From Variovorax sp. PBL-E5 (GTDB lineage Bacteria; Pseudomonadota; Gammaproteobacteria; Burkholderiales; Burkholderiaceae_C): a DNA stretch of 64,000 nt. Under the pieces are notes generated by a model, which had not been told where the DNA came from, did not search any database, and worked only from the letters and a program-made list of their open reading frames with translations. Both the position numbers and the translations under genes were made by a program. Location: NCBI RefSeq assembly GCF_901827185.1, contig NZ_LR594671.1:1736001-1800000 (forward strand), in the 5' to 3' direction. Within the stretch, counting starts at the first letter, position 1. Every line of letters begins with the position of its first letter. Positions 1 to 9,600 of this stretch are shown here, in pieces.

Positions 1-1
1 C

Positions 2-46
2 CGCTCGATCGCCGACATCGCGCCTGATATGTTGCGCGGCGCCTGA
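2..46 (+). CDS. possible 3' end of a truncated gene
   Basis: One frame stays open from the left edge and ends in TGA at 44-46. It gives a 14-residue tail, RSIADIAPDMLRGA. It stops just before the convergent cupin gene. The fragment is too short to assign to a family, and an open frame this short could be chance in GC-rich DNA. Confidence 0.3.
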   Translation, partial: RSIADIAPDMLRGA

Positions 47-56
47 GCGCTGGTGC

Positions 57-473
57 TCAGCCGCTGTGTTCGGCGGTGACGCGTCGCGTCTCGCCGGTCT
101 CGGTCAGCGTGCGCGTGGCGTCGAGCGAGGCATAGATCCAGAGAATCTTCATCGGCTTGTCGGCGTTGAGGTTGCGAAAGCGATGCGGCAGCCCGGGCGG
201 GATCCAGGTCGTGTCGAGCGGATGCAGGCGATGTTCGCGGCCATCGATGTCGAGCATGGCATCGCCTTCGAGCAGCATCACGCTCTCTTCGCAGTTGTGG
301 CTGTGGAATGCGATCTTCGCGCCCGGCCCGAACTCGGTGATGCCGTTGATGAAGCCGCGCGCGCCGATGCCGGCCGTCACCAGCGGCGTGGTGCTGGCGC
401 CGCCGCCGCGGTCGTAGGATTTCAGCTGGCCGGGACGCAGCACGGCGGGGGAGGGTGTGGTCGCGGCGTTCAT
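57..473 (-). CDS. cupin-domain protein
   Basis: This is a 138-residue single-domain cupin, probably a small cytosolic metal-binding beta-barrel. Cupin motif 1 is visible around residues 49-70, with H57, H59 and E62/E63 as likely metal ligands. Motif 2, with PPGLPH at 92-97, supplies the fourth histidine. The family includes dioxygenases, isomerases and sugar- or acid-binding proteins, so no reaction can be fixed. It is the last gene of a leftward set starting with the Ldh-type dehydrogenase at 2454, about 12 bases after the DUF1330 gene. The arrangement suggests a role in degrading a small oxygenated compound, which is inference. Confidence 0.8.
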   Translation of the reverse strand: MNAATTPSPAVLRPGQLKSYDRGGGASTTPLVTAGIGARGFINGITEFGPGAKIAFHSHNCEESVMLLEGDAMLDIDGREHRLHPLDTTWIPPGLPHRFRNLNADKPMKILWIYASLDATRTLTETGETRRVTAEHSG

Positions 474-484
474 CGATGATTCCT

Positions 485-787
485 TCAGATGCCGGGCATC
501 GCTTCGACGATCACCAGCTCCACTTCGCCTGCGCCTTCTTCCTGCCGATGCCGGGCTGCCGCCTGGTAGGCGGGCGATTCGTAGCAGGCGCGGGCATGGG
601 CCAGCGAGGGGAACTGGATGACCACGAAGCGCTCGAATTTCTTCGGCCCTTCCAGCACGGCGAACTCGCCGCCGCGCGCGAGGATGCGGCCCTGGTGCGC
701 AGCGATGATGTCGGGCACGAGGTCGGTGTAGCGCTTGTAGCGCACGGGGTCGTTGATCTTCGAACGGGCGAGCCAGTAGGCACTCAT
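485..787 (-). CDS. DUF1330 family protein
   Basis: This is a 100-residue protein of the DUF1330 family, small dimeric alpha/beta-barrel ferredoxin-like proteins. It opens with the typical YWLARSKINDPVRYKRY segment and carries the FVVIQFPS strand and ARACYESPAYQ helix characteristic of the family. A more upstream in-frame start exists at 805. I chose the ATG at 787 because an AAAGGA ribosome site precedes it and the family begins there. The biochemical role of DUF1330 is not established. It sits between VOC and cupin genes in the same direction, as expected for an accessory catabolic enzyme. Confidence 0.85.
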   Translation of the reverse strand: MSAYWLARSKINDPVRYKRYTDLVPDIIAAHQGRILARGGEFAVLEGPKKFERFVVIQFPSLAHARACYESPAYQAAARHRQEEGAGEVELVIVEAMPGI

Positions 788-823
788 GGAAGTCCTTTCA
801 AGCACGACGCGACGCCGCGCAGG

Positions 824-1333
824 TCATCGGGTTTCGGTCGTCGCGGCGCTGTTGTCGCCGGTCGATGTCCAGCTTGCGACGCGGCCGGCGCGCACGGCCT
901 CCTCGGCGCTGAAGTTGAGCTCGACCTTGATGCCGTTGATCGGCTCGCGCATGAAGAGCTGGTAGAGGTCGGAGTTGTGTGCCTTGCGTTCGTTGAAGAC
1001 CACGCCGTTGCGCGTCAGGCGCTCGACGAACTCGTCGATGCCCTCGCAGTTGAAGCACACATGGTCGATGCGGCCCGAGCCGGGCGCGCCGGCGGCCGAG
1101 TAGTCCTCGCCGTCCTTGTCGGAGGGCGTGCGCAGGTAGGTGTCCTGGTGCGCCGAGTGCCGCGCCTTGCCGATGTGCACCACGTCCTGCTCGCCGATGT
1201 AGAGCCAGTGCACCGGGAAGCCGAACTCCGGGTGGTAGCCGCTGCGAAAGCCGAGGTTGGTGCAGAACCAGTCGCGCGTGGCGTCGGGGTCGTGCGTGAG
1301 GATGAGGATGTGCTCCATGAACTTCAGTCCCAT
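824..1333 (-). CDS. VOC (glyoxalase/bleomycin resistance) family protein
   Basis: This is a 169-residue protein with the paired beta-alpha-beta-beta-beta modules of the vicinal-oxygen-chelate fold. The first module begins MEHILILTHDPDATRDWF and the second IDHVCFNCEGIDEFVERL. Candidate metal ligands are the His in MEHI, the His in IDHV and the Glu in KVELNF. VOC enzymes include extradiol dioxygenases, lactoylglutathione lyases and epimerases, and the substrate cannot be read from sequence. The ATG at 1333 was chosen because the family begins there. The dehydrogenase stop lies 14 bases upstream, so the two are probably co-transcribed. Confidence 0.82.
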   Translation of the reverse strand: MGLKFMEHILILTHDPDATRDWFCTNLGFRSGYHPEFGFPVHWLYIGEQDVVHIGKARHSAHQDTYLRTPSDKDGEDYSAAGAPGSGRIDHVCFNCEGIDEFVERLTRNGVVFNERKAHNSDLYQLFMREPINGIKVELNFSAEEAVRAGRVASWTSTGDNSAATTETR

Positions 1334-1347
1334 GGCGTGCTCCGTGT

Positions 1348-2454
1348 TCAGGGGTTGGGCGCGAGGATCGTACGCGTGTCGGGCTCGGCGCGCATCGCGG
1401 CCAGGCGCTCGGCGCCGAGGCTGGTCGCCAGCGCGTCCAGGTCGGCCATCAGGTTGGGCGCGATCGGAATGCCATCGCGGGCATAGTCCCGCCGCCGCAG
1501 CTGGCTCTGCTCGCCCGGCAGCCAGATGCGCTCGACGCCCGGCAGCCGCTCGCCGTCGCGGATGTCGCGCACCAGCGCATCGATCGCACCGCGGAACACC
1601 TGCGTGTCGGCAAAGGCCGCGATGTCGATGACCAGGATCGCCTGGCCGGTGTTGGTGCGGGTGACATGGTCCTGGTTGAAGTCGACCACCGCCTTGCCCA
1701 TCGCGGCACCGTTCAGCGTGCCGGCGAGCAGGCCGATGACCAGCGCCAGGCCATAGCCCTTGTGGCCGCCGATGGGCAGCAGAAAGCCTTCGTGGGCGCG
1801 TACGGGATCGCGCAGCGGCCGGCCTGCGCGGTCGATCATCCAGCCCTCGGGCATCATCTCGCCGCGTGCGGCCTTGGCCTTGACCTTGCCGTAGGCCGTG
1901 ACGGTGGTCGCCATGTCGAGGACCACCGGCGCCTCGTCGCCGGCCGGGATCGCGACGGCGATCGGGTTGGTCGACAGCAGCATCTCCATGCCGCCCCAGG
2001 GCGGCAGGTGGTTGGCGTTGCCGACCGCGAAGTAGAGGCCGATCATGCCGTGCGCCACCGGCATGCGCGCGTAGAGCGATGCCGGCCCGGCATGGTTGCT
2101 GGCCCGCGAGCCGACCCAGGCGATGCCGGTCTCGCGCGCCTTCGCGATCGCCAACTCGGCCGCGAAGGACATCACGAGATGGCCCATGCCGTTGTCGCCA
2201 TCCACCAGGGCGGTGCTTGGCCGTTCCGTCACCACGCGGATGTCGGGCTGCACGTTGATGCCGCCGGCGAGGATGCGCTTGACGTATTGCGGCAGCCGTA
2301 TCACGCCGTGGCCGTCGGAGCCCTGCAGGTCGGCCTGCGCCATCAGGGCGGCGACCCTGGCCGCATCGGGCGCGGGCAGGCCTGCGCGCTGCAGCACCGT
2401 GTCGATGAATCGGTTCAGCGTTTCGAGGTCCACACGGATCGAGTCCTTGGCCAT
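1348..2454 (-). CDS. malate/L-lactate/ureidoglycolate-type NAD(P)-dependent dehydrogenase (Ldh2 family)
   Basis: This 368-residue protein belongs to the LDH2/MDH2 oxidoreductase family, which reduces 2-oxoacids or oxidises 2-hydroxyacids with NAD(P) and is unrelated to classic Rossmann lactate dehydrogenases. The family histidine is in SDGHGVIRLPQYV (H49). Further family segments are VGSRASNHAGPASLYA, MATTVTAYGKVKAKA and GGHKGYGLALVIGLLAG. Length is near the family norm. It is probably the first gene of the leftward dehydrogenase-VOC-DUF1330-cupin set, with a divergent LysR gene 185 bases away. Malate, lactate, ureidoglycolate or sulfolactate are all possible substrates. Confidence 0.85.
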   Translation of the reverse strand: MAKDSIRVDLETLNRFIDTVLQRAGLPAPDAARVAALMAQADLQGSDGHGVIRLPQYVKRILAGGINVQPDIRVVTERPSTALVDGDNGMGHLVMSFAAELAIAKARETGIAWVGSRASNHAGPASLYARMPVAHGMIGLYFAVGNANHLPPWGGMEMLLSTNPIAVAIPAGDEAPVVLDMATTVTAYGKVKAKAARGEMMPEGWMIDRAGRPLRDPVRAHEGFLLPIGGHKGYGLALVIGLLAGTLNGAAMGKAVVDFNQDHVTRTNTGQAILVIDIAAFADTQVFRGAIDALVRDIRDGERLPGVERIWLPGEQSQLRRRDYARDGIPIAPNLMADLDALATSLGAERLAAMRAEPDTRTILAPNP

Positions 2455-2561
2455 GGGTTGTTTGTCTCGCACGTGCGCACGGGTCTTTGATGGGCCGGAG
2501 TCTAGGAGCGGGATGCTGGCAGCGTCCAATACCGAATTTCCTGCTGCCCATATCAGTTCGC

Positions 2562-2575
2562 TATGCGAGTGGCAT
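2562..2575. promoter_or_regulatory. candidate LysR-type operator
   Basis: The 185-base divergent region between the dehydrogenase (start 2454) and the LysR gene (start 2640) contains TATGCGAGTGGCAT. This is a T-N11-A motif with ATGC/GCAT arms, the usual layout of LysR-family binding sites. The match is short and could be chance, but the position suits control of both divergent genes. Confidence 0.3.
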
Positions 2576-2639
2576 CCTTCGCGCGCGATCCGGCCTATCA
2601 TCCGCAGCGCCGGTGACAGCCGGCGATCCGGGTCTTCTC

Positions 2640-3581
2640 ATGAACCTCCGAACACTGAAGTACTTCGTCGCGATCGTCGATGCCGGCAGCCTGACGGCGG
2701 CGGCCGAAGCCATCGCCATCGCGCAGCCGGCATTGAGCCGCCAGATGCACGACCTCGAGCGCGACCTCGGTGCGCAGCTGCTGCTTCGCACGCCGCGCGG
2801 CGTGCGCATGACGAAGGCCGGCGCGGCGCTCTACGAATCGGCGCAGCGCATGCTGGCCGAGGCGCAGAAAGTGAGAAAGCACCTGGAAGGACCGCAGCCG
2901 GCGGTCGAAAGCAGCGTCGTGCTCGGCGCCTCGCCGACCTTGTCGCGCGTGCTGGTGCCGGGGGTGTTCGAACGCTGCCAGCGTTCGCTGGCCGGCGTGA
3001 AGCTCACAGTGCGTGAAGCCTTCACGCCGATGCTGCTCGAATGGCTCGAGAAGGGGCTGATCGACATGGCCATCATCACCAGCAGCGGCATCGGTTCGGG
3101 CCGCGGCATCGCGACGCAGCCCCTGCTGGGCGAGCCCTTCGTGCTGGTCACGCAGAAGTCCAGGCAGATGAGCGCCATCGTTCCGGTGACGCGGCTGCCG
3201 CGCATTCCGCTTCTGATGACGACCCTGCACCGCAGCATCATCGAGCACGACCTGATGCCGCTGGGCATCCACCTGAACGTGCACTCCGAGATCGACTCGG
3301 TGGACACGATCCGCGAGCTGGTGATGCAGGGCCACTGGTCGACGCTGATGCCGGTGTCGGTGTTCAAGCCGGCCGATCCACAGGGCCGTATCGTGCTGTC
3401 GGAGGTTTCCGGCGTGCAGCTGAACCGGCAGCTGATGATGGCCACGCGCATCGAGCGCAACGAGACTGCAGCGATCTCCGTGCTCAAGGATCTGGTGCAG
3501 GCCGAGCTCGTGCGGCTGACGCGGCGCGGGATGTTCAGCCTTGGGAACTTCGCGGGCGCCGAGCCTGCGCCGTCACGCTAG
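2640..3581 (+). CDS. LysR-family transcriptional regulator
   Basis: This is a 313-residue LysR protein. The N-terminal winged helix runs from MNLRTLKYFVAIVDAGSLT through AAEAIAIAQPALSRQMHDLE, followed by the linker helix and the type-2 periplasmic-binding-like effector domain (about residues 90-300). The ATG at 2640 gives the standard LysR start. It is divergent from the dehydrogenase/VOC/DUF1330/cupin genes, so it probably controls them in response to their substrate. It runs convergently into dnaJ with 22 bases between stops. Confidence 0.9.
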   Translation: MNLRTLKYFVAIVDAGSLTAAAEAIAIAQPALSRQMHDLERDLGAQLLLRTPRGVRMTKAGAALYESAQRMLAEAQKVRKHLEGPQPAVESSVVLGASPTLSRVLVPGVFERCQRSLAGVKLTVREAFTPMLLEWLEKGLIDMAIITSSGIGSGRGIATQPLLGEPFVLVTQKSRQMSAIVPVTRLPRIPLLMTTLHRSIIEHDLMPLGIHLNVHSEIDSVDTIRELVMQGHWSTLMPVSVFKPADPQGRIVLSEVSGVQLNRQLMMATRIERNETAAISVLKDLVQAELVRLTRRGMFSLGNFAGAEPAPSR

Positions 3582-3603
3582 CCGGCGCGACGCGGCCGCC
3601 GCC

Positions 3604-4743
3604 TCAGCTGAAGAATTCCTTCGCCTTGTCGAACCACCCCTTGTCGGTCGGGCTGTGCTTGTCGCCGCCCTTCTTGAGCGACTCGTCGAGTTCCTTCAGC
3701 AGCTTGCGCTGGTGCTCGGTGAGCTTGACGGGCGTCTCCACGCGCACGTGGCAGTACAGGTCGCCGGGGTAGCTTGATCGCACGCCCTTGATGCCCTTGC
3801 CGCGCAGGCGGAACTGCTTGCCGCTCTGCGTGCCGTCGGGGATGTCGATCGCCGCCGCGCCCTTGAGCGTCGGCACGCTGATCTCGCCGCCGAGCGCGGC
3901 CGTGCTGATGCTGACCGGCACCACGCAGTGAAGATCGTCGCCGTCGCGCTCGAACAATTCGTGCTTCTTGAGCCGGATCTCGATGTAGAGGTCGCCGGGC
4001 GGCCCGCCGTTGGTGCCGGGCTCGCCGTTGCCGGTGCTGCGGATGCGCATGCCGTCGTCGATGCCGGCGGGGATCTTCACTTCCAGCGTCTTGTTGTTCT
4101 TGATCTTGCCCTGGCCGTGGCAGGTGGTGCAGGGCTCGGGAATGATCTTGCCGGTGCCGTGGCAGGTCGGGCAGGTCTGCTGCACGCTGAAGAAGCCCTG
4201 GCGCATCTGCACCGCGCCCTGGCCGTGGCAGGTGGTGCAGGTGATCGGCTTGGTGCCGGGCTTGGCGCCGCTGCCCTTGCAGGTGCCGCACTCGTCCCAG
4301 CTCGGGATGCGGATCTGCGCTTCCTTGCCCTCGGCGGCTTCCTCGAGCGTGACCTCCATCGCGTAGCTCAGGTCGCTGCCGCGGAAGACCTGGCGCCCGC
4401 CGCCCTGGCGGCCGCCGCGCGCACCGCCGAACACGTCGCCGAAGATGTCGCCGAACGCCTCGGCAAAGCCGCCGAAGCCTTCCGCGCCCGGACCGCCGCG
4501 CATGTTGGGGTCGACGCCCGCATGGCCGTACTGGTCGTAGGCGGCCCGCTTCTGCGGGTCCGACAGCATCTCGTACGCCTCCTTGCACTCCTTGAACCTG
4601 GCTTCGGCGTCCTTGCCGGTGTCCCCGTGGTTGCGGTCGGGGTGGTGCTTCATCGCGAGCTTGCGATAAGCCTTCTTGATCTCGTCCTCGTTCGCATTCT
4701 TGGGGACGCCGAGGGTTTCGTAGTAGTCGCGTTTGGTGGCCAT
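3604..4743 (-). CDS. dnaJ: chaperone protein DnaJ
   Basis: This is the 379-residue type-I Hsp40 co-chaperone that delivers clients to DnaK and stimulates its ATPase in the cytosol. The J-domain is at about residues 4-70 with the HPD motif in [11 protein letters not shown] Gly/Phe-rich segment rich in GGxGGF follows. The zinc domain has four CxxCxGxG repeats ([32 protein letters not shown]), then the C-terminal client domains. It lies 90 bases downstream of dnaK, with a hairpin terminator or attenuator between them. It is probably driven from the sigma-32 promoter ahead of grpE. Confidence 0.98.
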   Translation of the reverse strand: MATKRDYYETLGVPKNANEDEIKKAYRKLAMKHHPDRNHGDTGKDAEARFKECKEAYEMLSDPQKRAAYDQYGHAGVDPNMRGGPGAEGFGGFAEAFGDIFGDVFGGARGGRQGGGRQVFRGSDLSYAMEVTLEEAAEGKEAQIRIPSWDECGTCKGSGAKPGTKPITCTTCHGQGAVQMRQGFFSVQQTCPTCHGTGKIIPEPCTTCHGQGKIKNNKTLEVKIPAGIDDGMRIRSTGNGEPGTNGGPPGDLYIEIRLKKHELFERDGDDLHCVVPVSISTAALGGEISVPTLKGAAAIDIPDGTQSGKQFRLRGKGIKGVRSSYPGDLYCHVRVETPVKLTEHQRKLLKELDESLKKGGDKHSPTDKGWFDKAKEFFS

Positions 4744-4778
4744 GGTCAGGGGTCGGTGGCAGGGTCGTCAGAAAACGG

Positions 4779-4814
4779 AAAAAGGCCGGACCACCTTGCC
4801 AAGGGGGTCCAGCC
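4779..4814 (-). terminator. hairpin terminator/attenuator between dnaK and dnaJ
   Basis: On the minus strand a 12-base stem (GGCTGGACCCCC with GGTGGTCCGGCC, two mismatches) closes a 7-base loop and is followed by five T residues. It lies directly after the dnaK stop at 4834 and before dnaJ. It could lower dnaJ expression relative to dnaK by partial termination. Confidence 0.7.
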
Positions 4815-4833
4815 TCGTGTCAGGGTCGAGCGA

Positions 4834-6771
<1,938 letters not shown>

Positions 6772-6875
6772 GATGTTGTTGCTCCTGAACGCGAAAAATA
6801 GGTTGTTGTGAACTTGTGGATAACCGGGCTCGATTCAAGGGACAGAGCGGGGATTTCCTGTGGGTTGCTTGTGAT

Positions 6876-7445
6876 TCAGTTCGGCGCGCTGACGGTCACG
6901 AGCGCGGGGCGCAGCACGCGCTCGGCGATGGTGTAGCCCTTCTGCAGCACGTTGGCGACGGTGTTGGGTTCCTGGCCCGGCGCGGGCACCACCGAGATCG
7001 CCTGGTGCTGGTGCGGATCGAACTTGCTGCCGGCGGCCGGCGCGATCTCGATCACCTTGTTGCGTTCCAGCGCGCTCTTGAGCTGGCGCAGGGTCGCTTC
7101 GGCGCCCTCGCGGATCTGCTCGGGCGTGGCGTCGGTGACGGCCAGGCCGGCCTCCAGGCTGTCCAGCACCGGCAGCAGGCCTTCGGCGAAGGATTCGATC
7201 GCGAACTTGCGGCCCTTGGTCACCTCCTCGTCGGCGCGGCGGCGGGCGTTCTGCACATCGGCCTGCGCGCGCAGGTACTGGTCCGCCAGCTCGGCATTCT
7301 TCGCCTTCAGCTCCGCCAGCTCGGCGGTCGCCACTGCCAGCGCGTCGGCCTCGTTGGCGGCCTGCGCGGCCTCCAGCTCTTCGGGGCTCGGTTCGCCCTG
7401 CAGGAAGGATTCGGGATTCTGATGTGGGTTTTGCGGGTCAGACAT
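6876..7445 (-). CDS. grpE: nucleotide exchange factor GrpE
   Basis: This 189-residue protein is the dimeric exchange factor that releases ADP from DnaK. It has the long N-terminal coiled-coil helix (about residues 20-75, [20 protein letters not shown] then [16 protein letters not shown]). The beta-wing C-terminal domain carries [20 protein letters not shown] and [21 protein letters not shown]. It is the first gene of the heat-shock operon, with the sigma-32 promoter starting about 58 bases before its ATG. Confidence 0.97.
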   Translation of the reverse strand: MSDPQNPHQNPESFLQGEPSPEELEAAQAANEADALAVATAELAELKAKNAELADQYLRAQADVQNARRRADEEVTKGRKFAIESFAEGLLPVLDSLEAGLAVTDATPEQIREGAEATLRQLKSALERNKVIEIAPAAGSKFDPHQHQAISVVPAPGQEPNTVANVLQKGYTIAERVLRPALVTVSAPN

Positions 7446-7502
7446 GCTTCAAAAGCCGGCGGCCACGCCGGAAAACAATGAAAAACGAAGGATGCGTGCC
7501 AC

Positions 7503-7528
7503 GTGGGGCCGCCCTCGCACTTTTCAAG
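7503..7528 (-). promoter_or_regulatory. sigma-32 (RpoH) heat-shock promoter of grpE-dnaK-dnaJ
   Basis: Read leftward the sequence gives CTTGAA (7528-7523), a 14-base spacer and CCCCAC (7508-7503). The known sigma-32 consensus is CTTGAA-N13/14-CCCCAT, so only one base differs. It lies 58 bases upstream of the grpE start and just downstream of the preceding transcript's terminator, as expected for an independent heat-inducible start. Confidence 0.82.
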
Positions 7529-7530
7529 AC

Positions 7531-7556
7531 AAAAAAATGCGGCCTTTCCGACCGCA
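7531..7556 (-). terminator. rho-independent terminator after the FKBP gene
   Basis: On the minus strand TGCGG and CCGCA form a stem around a 9-base loop, followed by a run of seven T residues (7537-7531). It ends transcription from the FKBP gene (stop at 7706) just before the grpE heat-shock promoter, insulating the operon. Confidence 0.72.
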
Positions 7557-7612
7557 GCGCAGCATGATTTCCCCTTCGTGGGCACCGCCGCCGTGGCAGG
7601 GTCTCCCTTCGG

Positions 7613-7705
7613 GAAACACCGCGGAACCGGCTCTGCCGGGCCGCTGGTGTTGCCCCCGGCGGGGGGGTGGCGGCCACACGAAGTGGGCAAGCCTGGCGGC
7701 GAGCG
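7613..7705 (-). repeat. intergenic hairpin repeat, type A (copy 1)
   Basis: This roughly 90-base repeat starts directly after the FKBP stop codon. In the direction of transcription it carries CACTTCGTGT, a run of C residues pairing with G residues, and a long hairpin AACACC-GCGG ... CCGC-GGTGTT around CCGGC/GCCGG. The same element occurs after five other genes in the window (10626, 38225, 41712, 53456, 59833). Confidence 0.85.
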
Positions 7706-8056
7706 TCAGTGGCTATCGAGGAGCTCGACGTCGAACTTGAGGGTCGCATTCGGCGGAATCACGCCGCCCGCGCCGCGCGCGCCATAACCCAGCTCTGCCG
7801 GAATGATCAGCGTGCGCTTGCCGCCGATCTTCATGCCGGCCACGCCCTCGTCCCAGCCCTTGATGACCTGGCCGGCGCCGAGCGAGAAGGCGAAGGGGTC
7901 GTTGCGATCGCGGCTCGAATCGAACTTGGCGCCCTGCACGCCGTCGTTGTAGAGCCAGCCGGTGTAGTGCACATGCACGTGGTGGCCGGCCTTGGCCTCG
8001 GCGCCGTCGCCGACGGTCGTGTCTTCGTATTGCAGGCCGGAGGGAGTGGTGGGCAT
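7706..8056 (-). CDS. FKBP-type peptidyl-prolyl cis-trans isomerase
   Basis: This is a 116-residue single-domain FKBP without a signal peptide, so probably a cytosolic prolyl isomerase and chaperone. Family landmarks are HVHYTGWLYNDG near residue 25, FDSSRDRNDPFAFSLGAG, VIKGWDEGVAGMKIGGKRTL and the terminal GYGARGAGGVIPPNATLKFD, which contain the active-site aromatics. Length matches minimal FKBPs. It is followed by a hairpin repeat and a terminator, so it is probably monocistronic. Confidence 0.94.
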   Translation of the reverse strand: MPTTPSGLQYEDTTVGDGAEAKAGHHVHVHYTGWLYNDGVQGAKFDSSRDRNDPFAFSLGAGQVIKGWDEGVAGMKIGGKRTLIIPAELGYGARGAGGVIPPNATLKFDVELLDSH

Positions 8057-8105
8057 GGAGCGCTCCTTGTGTCGGAATGGGAGAAGAAAGAGCCGGGCAG
8101 TTTAA

Positions 8106-8447
8106 CTAACGGCCCGGGCCGACCACCGGCGGCGCGGTCTTCTTGATCTGGCTCTGCTGCCACTTGCCGGCGAAGGCCTGCAGGTCGGACAGGCGCTTGA
8201 GCAGATCCTGCCCGCTCGGCGTCAGGCAGTAGCCGTCGCTGGCATGGCTCACCAGCCCGGCCTCGCGCAGTTCCTTGATGCGGGTGTTGAGCGTGTTGGG
8301 CGTGATGCCGCCGACGCTGTCCTGCAGCAGGCGGAAGGTTTGCGCATGGCCGTCGCGCAGCGCCCAGAGCACACGCAATGCGTAGCGGGCTTCCAGCAGC
8401 GCGAGCAACTGGCTGACGGCTGCGGTTTCCTTGCTGCTCATCGACAT
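8106..8447 (-). CDS. HxlR-type winged-helix transcriptional regulator
   Basis: This is a 113-residue winged-helix protein. LLEARYALRVLWALRDGHAQTFRLLQ, then VGGITPNTLNTRIKELREAGLV and the wing YCLTPSGQDLLKRL match the HxlR layout. The usual HxlR cysteine near the N-terminus is absent, so redox sensing by it is unlikely. The ATG at 8447 is preferred over an upstream start at 8492 because GAGGAG stands 4 bases before it. Its target is unknown. It is 49 bases upstream of the FKBP gene in the same direction. Confidence 0.8.
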   Translation of the reverse strand: MSMSSKETAAVSQLLALLEARYALRVLWALRDGHAQTFRLLQDSVGGITPNTLNTRIKELREAGLVSHASDGYCLTPSGQDLLKRLSDLQAFAGKWQQSQIKKTAPPVVGPGR

Positions 8448-8618
8448 CGTCTCCTCGGCTGGCGGCGCGGTGCCGCTGTCGTGGCCGCGCATTTCGCATT
8501 TCTTTTGTGAAAGGTGACGGACCGTTCGGACCGGCCGGCGACTATAGCGCAGAAGCTGGTGTGCTACAAGTTTTATAGCTATGGACGCAGGCCGGCTGCG
8601 GCCCGTGGCATCAAGGCC

Positions 8619-9470
8619 TCAAGCGATCGGGTAGCTGGCCATCGGCTCGCCGAGCCGCACCGGACGTGCCGGCGACCAGTCCGGATCGAAGCGCAGGGGC
8701 GGCGCGGGAAACAGCATCACCACCGTCGAGCCGAGCAGGAAGCGGCCCATCTCCTCGCCCTGGCGCAGCACGATCTGCTGGCCGTCATAGCGCCATTCGC
8801 GCACCTCGCCGCCGCGCGGCGGATTCACCACGCCGTGCCACACCGTCGCCATGCTGCCGACGATGGTCGCGCCCACCAGCACCAGCACGAAAGGCCCGCG
8901 TGCCGTCTCGAACACGCAGACCACGCGCTCGTTGCGCGCGAACAGGCCGGGCACGCCGCGCGCGGTGATCGGGTTGACCGAGAACAGCTCGCCCGGCACG
9001 TAGACCATGCGCACCAGCCGCCCATCGCAAGGCATGTGGATGCGGTGGTAGTCCCTGGGGCTGAGATAGAGCGTGGCGAAGCTGCCGTGCGCGAACTGCG
9101 CGGCCAGCGCCGCATCGCCGCCGACCAGGGCGGTCGTGGTGTAGCGGTGGCCCTTGGCCTGGAAGATCTGGTCGCCCTCGATCGGCCCGAACTGGCTGAT
9201 CGCGCCGTCGACCGGCGACACGAAGTCGGCCTGCGCAATCGGCCGGGCGCCGGGCTTGAGGGCGCGGGTGAAGAATTCGTTGAAGGTCTGGTAGCTCGCG
9301 ACGTCGCTGGCCAGCGCCTCGCCCATGTCGACGCCGTACTTGGCGACGAAGCGGCGGATGATCCAGGTCGTGACCGCGCCGCGCTCCTTGCCCGCGACCC
9401 AGCCGGCGAAGGCGGTCAGCGCCTGCTTGGGGAACAGGTACTGGGGCAGGACGGGGAGGCGGTCGGACAA
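8619..9470 (-). CDS. psd: phosphatidylserine decarboxylase
   Basis: This 283-residue enzyme makes phosphatidylethanolamine from phosphatidylserine at the inner membrane. It is a self-cleaving pyruvoyl enzyme. The LGST cleavage motif is in GRFLLGSTVVMLF near the C-terminus, so the Ser becomes the pyruvoyl group of the alpha chain. The other triad residues fit the Asp in FVSPVDGAISQFG and the His in DYHRIHMPCDG. Length is standard for the bacterial class. It is separated from the next gene upstream by a type B repeat and has no obvious operon partner. Confidence 0.96.
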   Translation of the reverse strand: MSDRLPVLPQYLFPKQALTAFAGWVAGKERGAVTTWIIRRFVAKYGVDMGEALASDVASYQTFNEFFTRALKPGARPIAQADFVSPVDGAISQFGPIEGDQIFQAKGHRYTTTALVGGDAALAAQFAHGSFATLYLSPRDYHRIHMPCDGRLVRMVYVPGELFSVNPITARGVPGLFARNERVVCVFETARGPFVLVLVGATIVGSMATVWHGVVNPPRGGEVREWRYDGQQIVLRQGEEMGRFLLGSTVVMLFPAPPLRFDPDWSPARPVRLGEPMASYPIA

Positions 9471-9518
9471 AGAGGCTTCTCAAAAATGGAAGGCGATTCT
9501 ATCGAGGCCATGCCCAGG

Positions 9519-9600
9519 CCGGCGCCGGGCCGCCCCAAGGCGGCCTGCGGCCCCCTCGGGGGGCAGCGAGTACACGAAGTGACGGCGCGTGGGGGCCACA
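9519..9600 (-). repeat. intergenic hairpin repeat, type B (copy 1)
   Basis: This GC-rich element of about 80 bases directly follows the stop of the Bug receptor gene. In transcription direction it has CACTTCGTGTAC, CCCCCCGAGGGGG and GCCGCCTTGGGGCGGC. A second copy in the same relation to a gene lies at 19052-19139. It shares the CACTTCGTGT block and the C-run/G-run hairpin with type A. Confidence 0.75.

Noticed and set aside
6834..6839. CTTGAA on the minus strand before dnaK as a second heat-shock promoter
   Set aside because: The -10 region at the right distance is a poor match (CCACAA), and the grpE promoter is adequate for the operon.
7613..7705. The repeat as a classic rho-independent terminator
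   Set aside because: It has strong hairpins but no T-run after them, and copies 1 and 6 have a separate true terminator close by.
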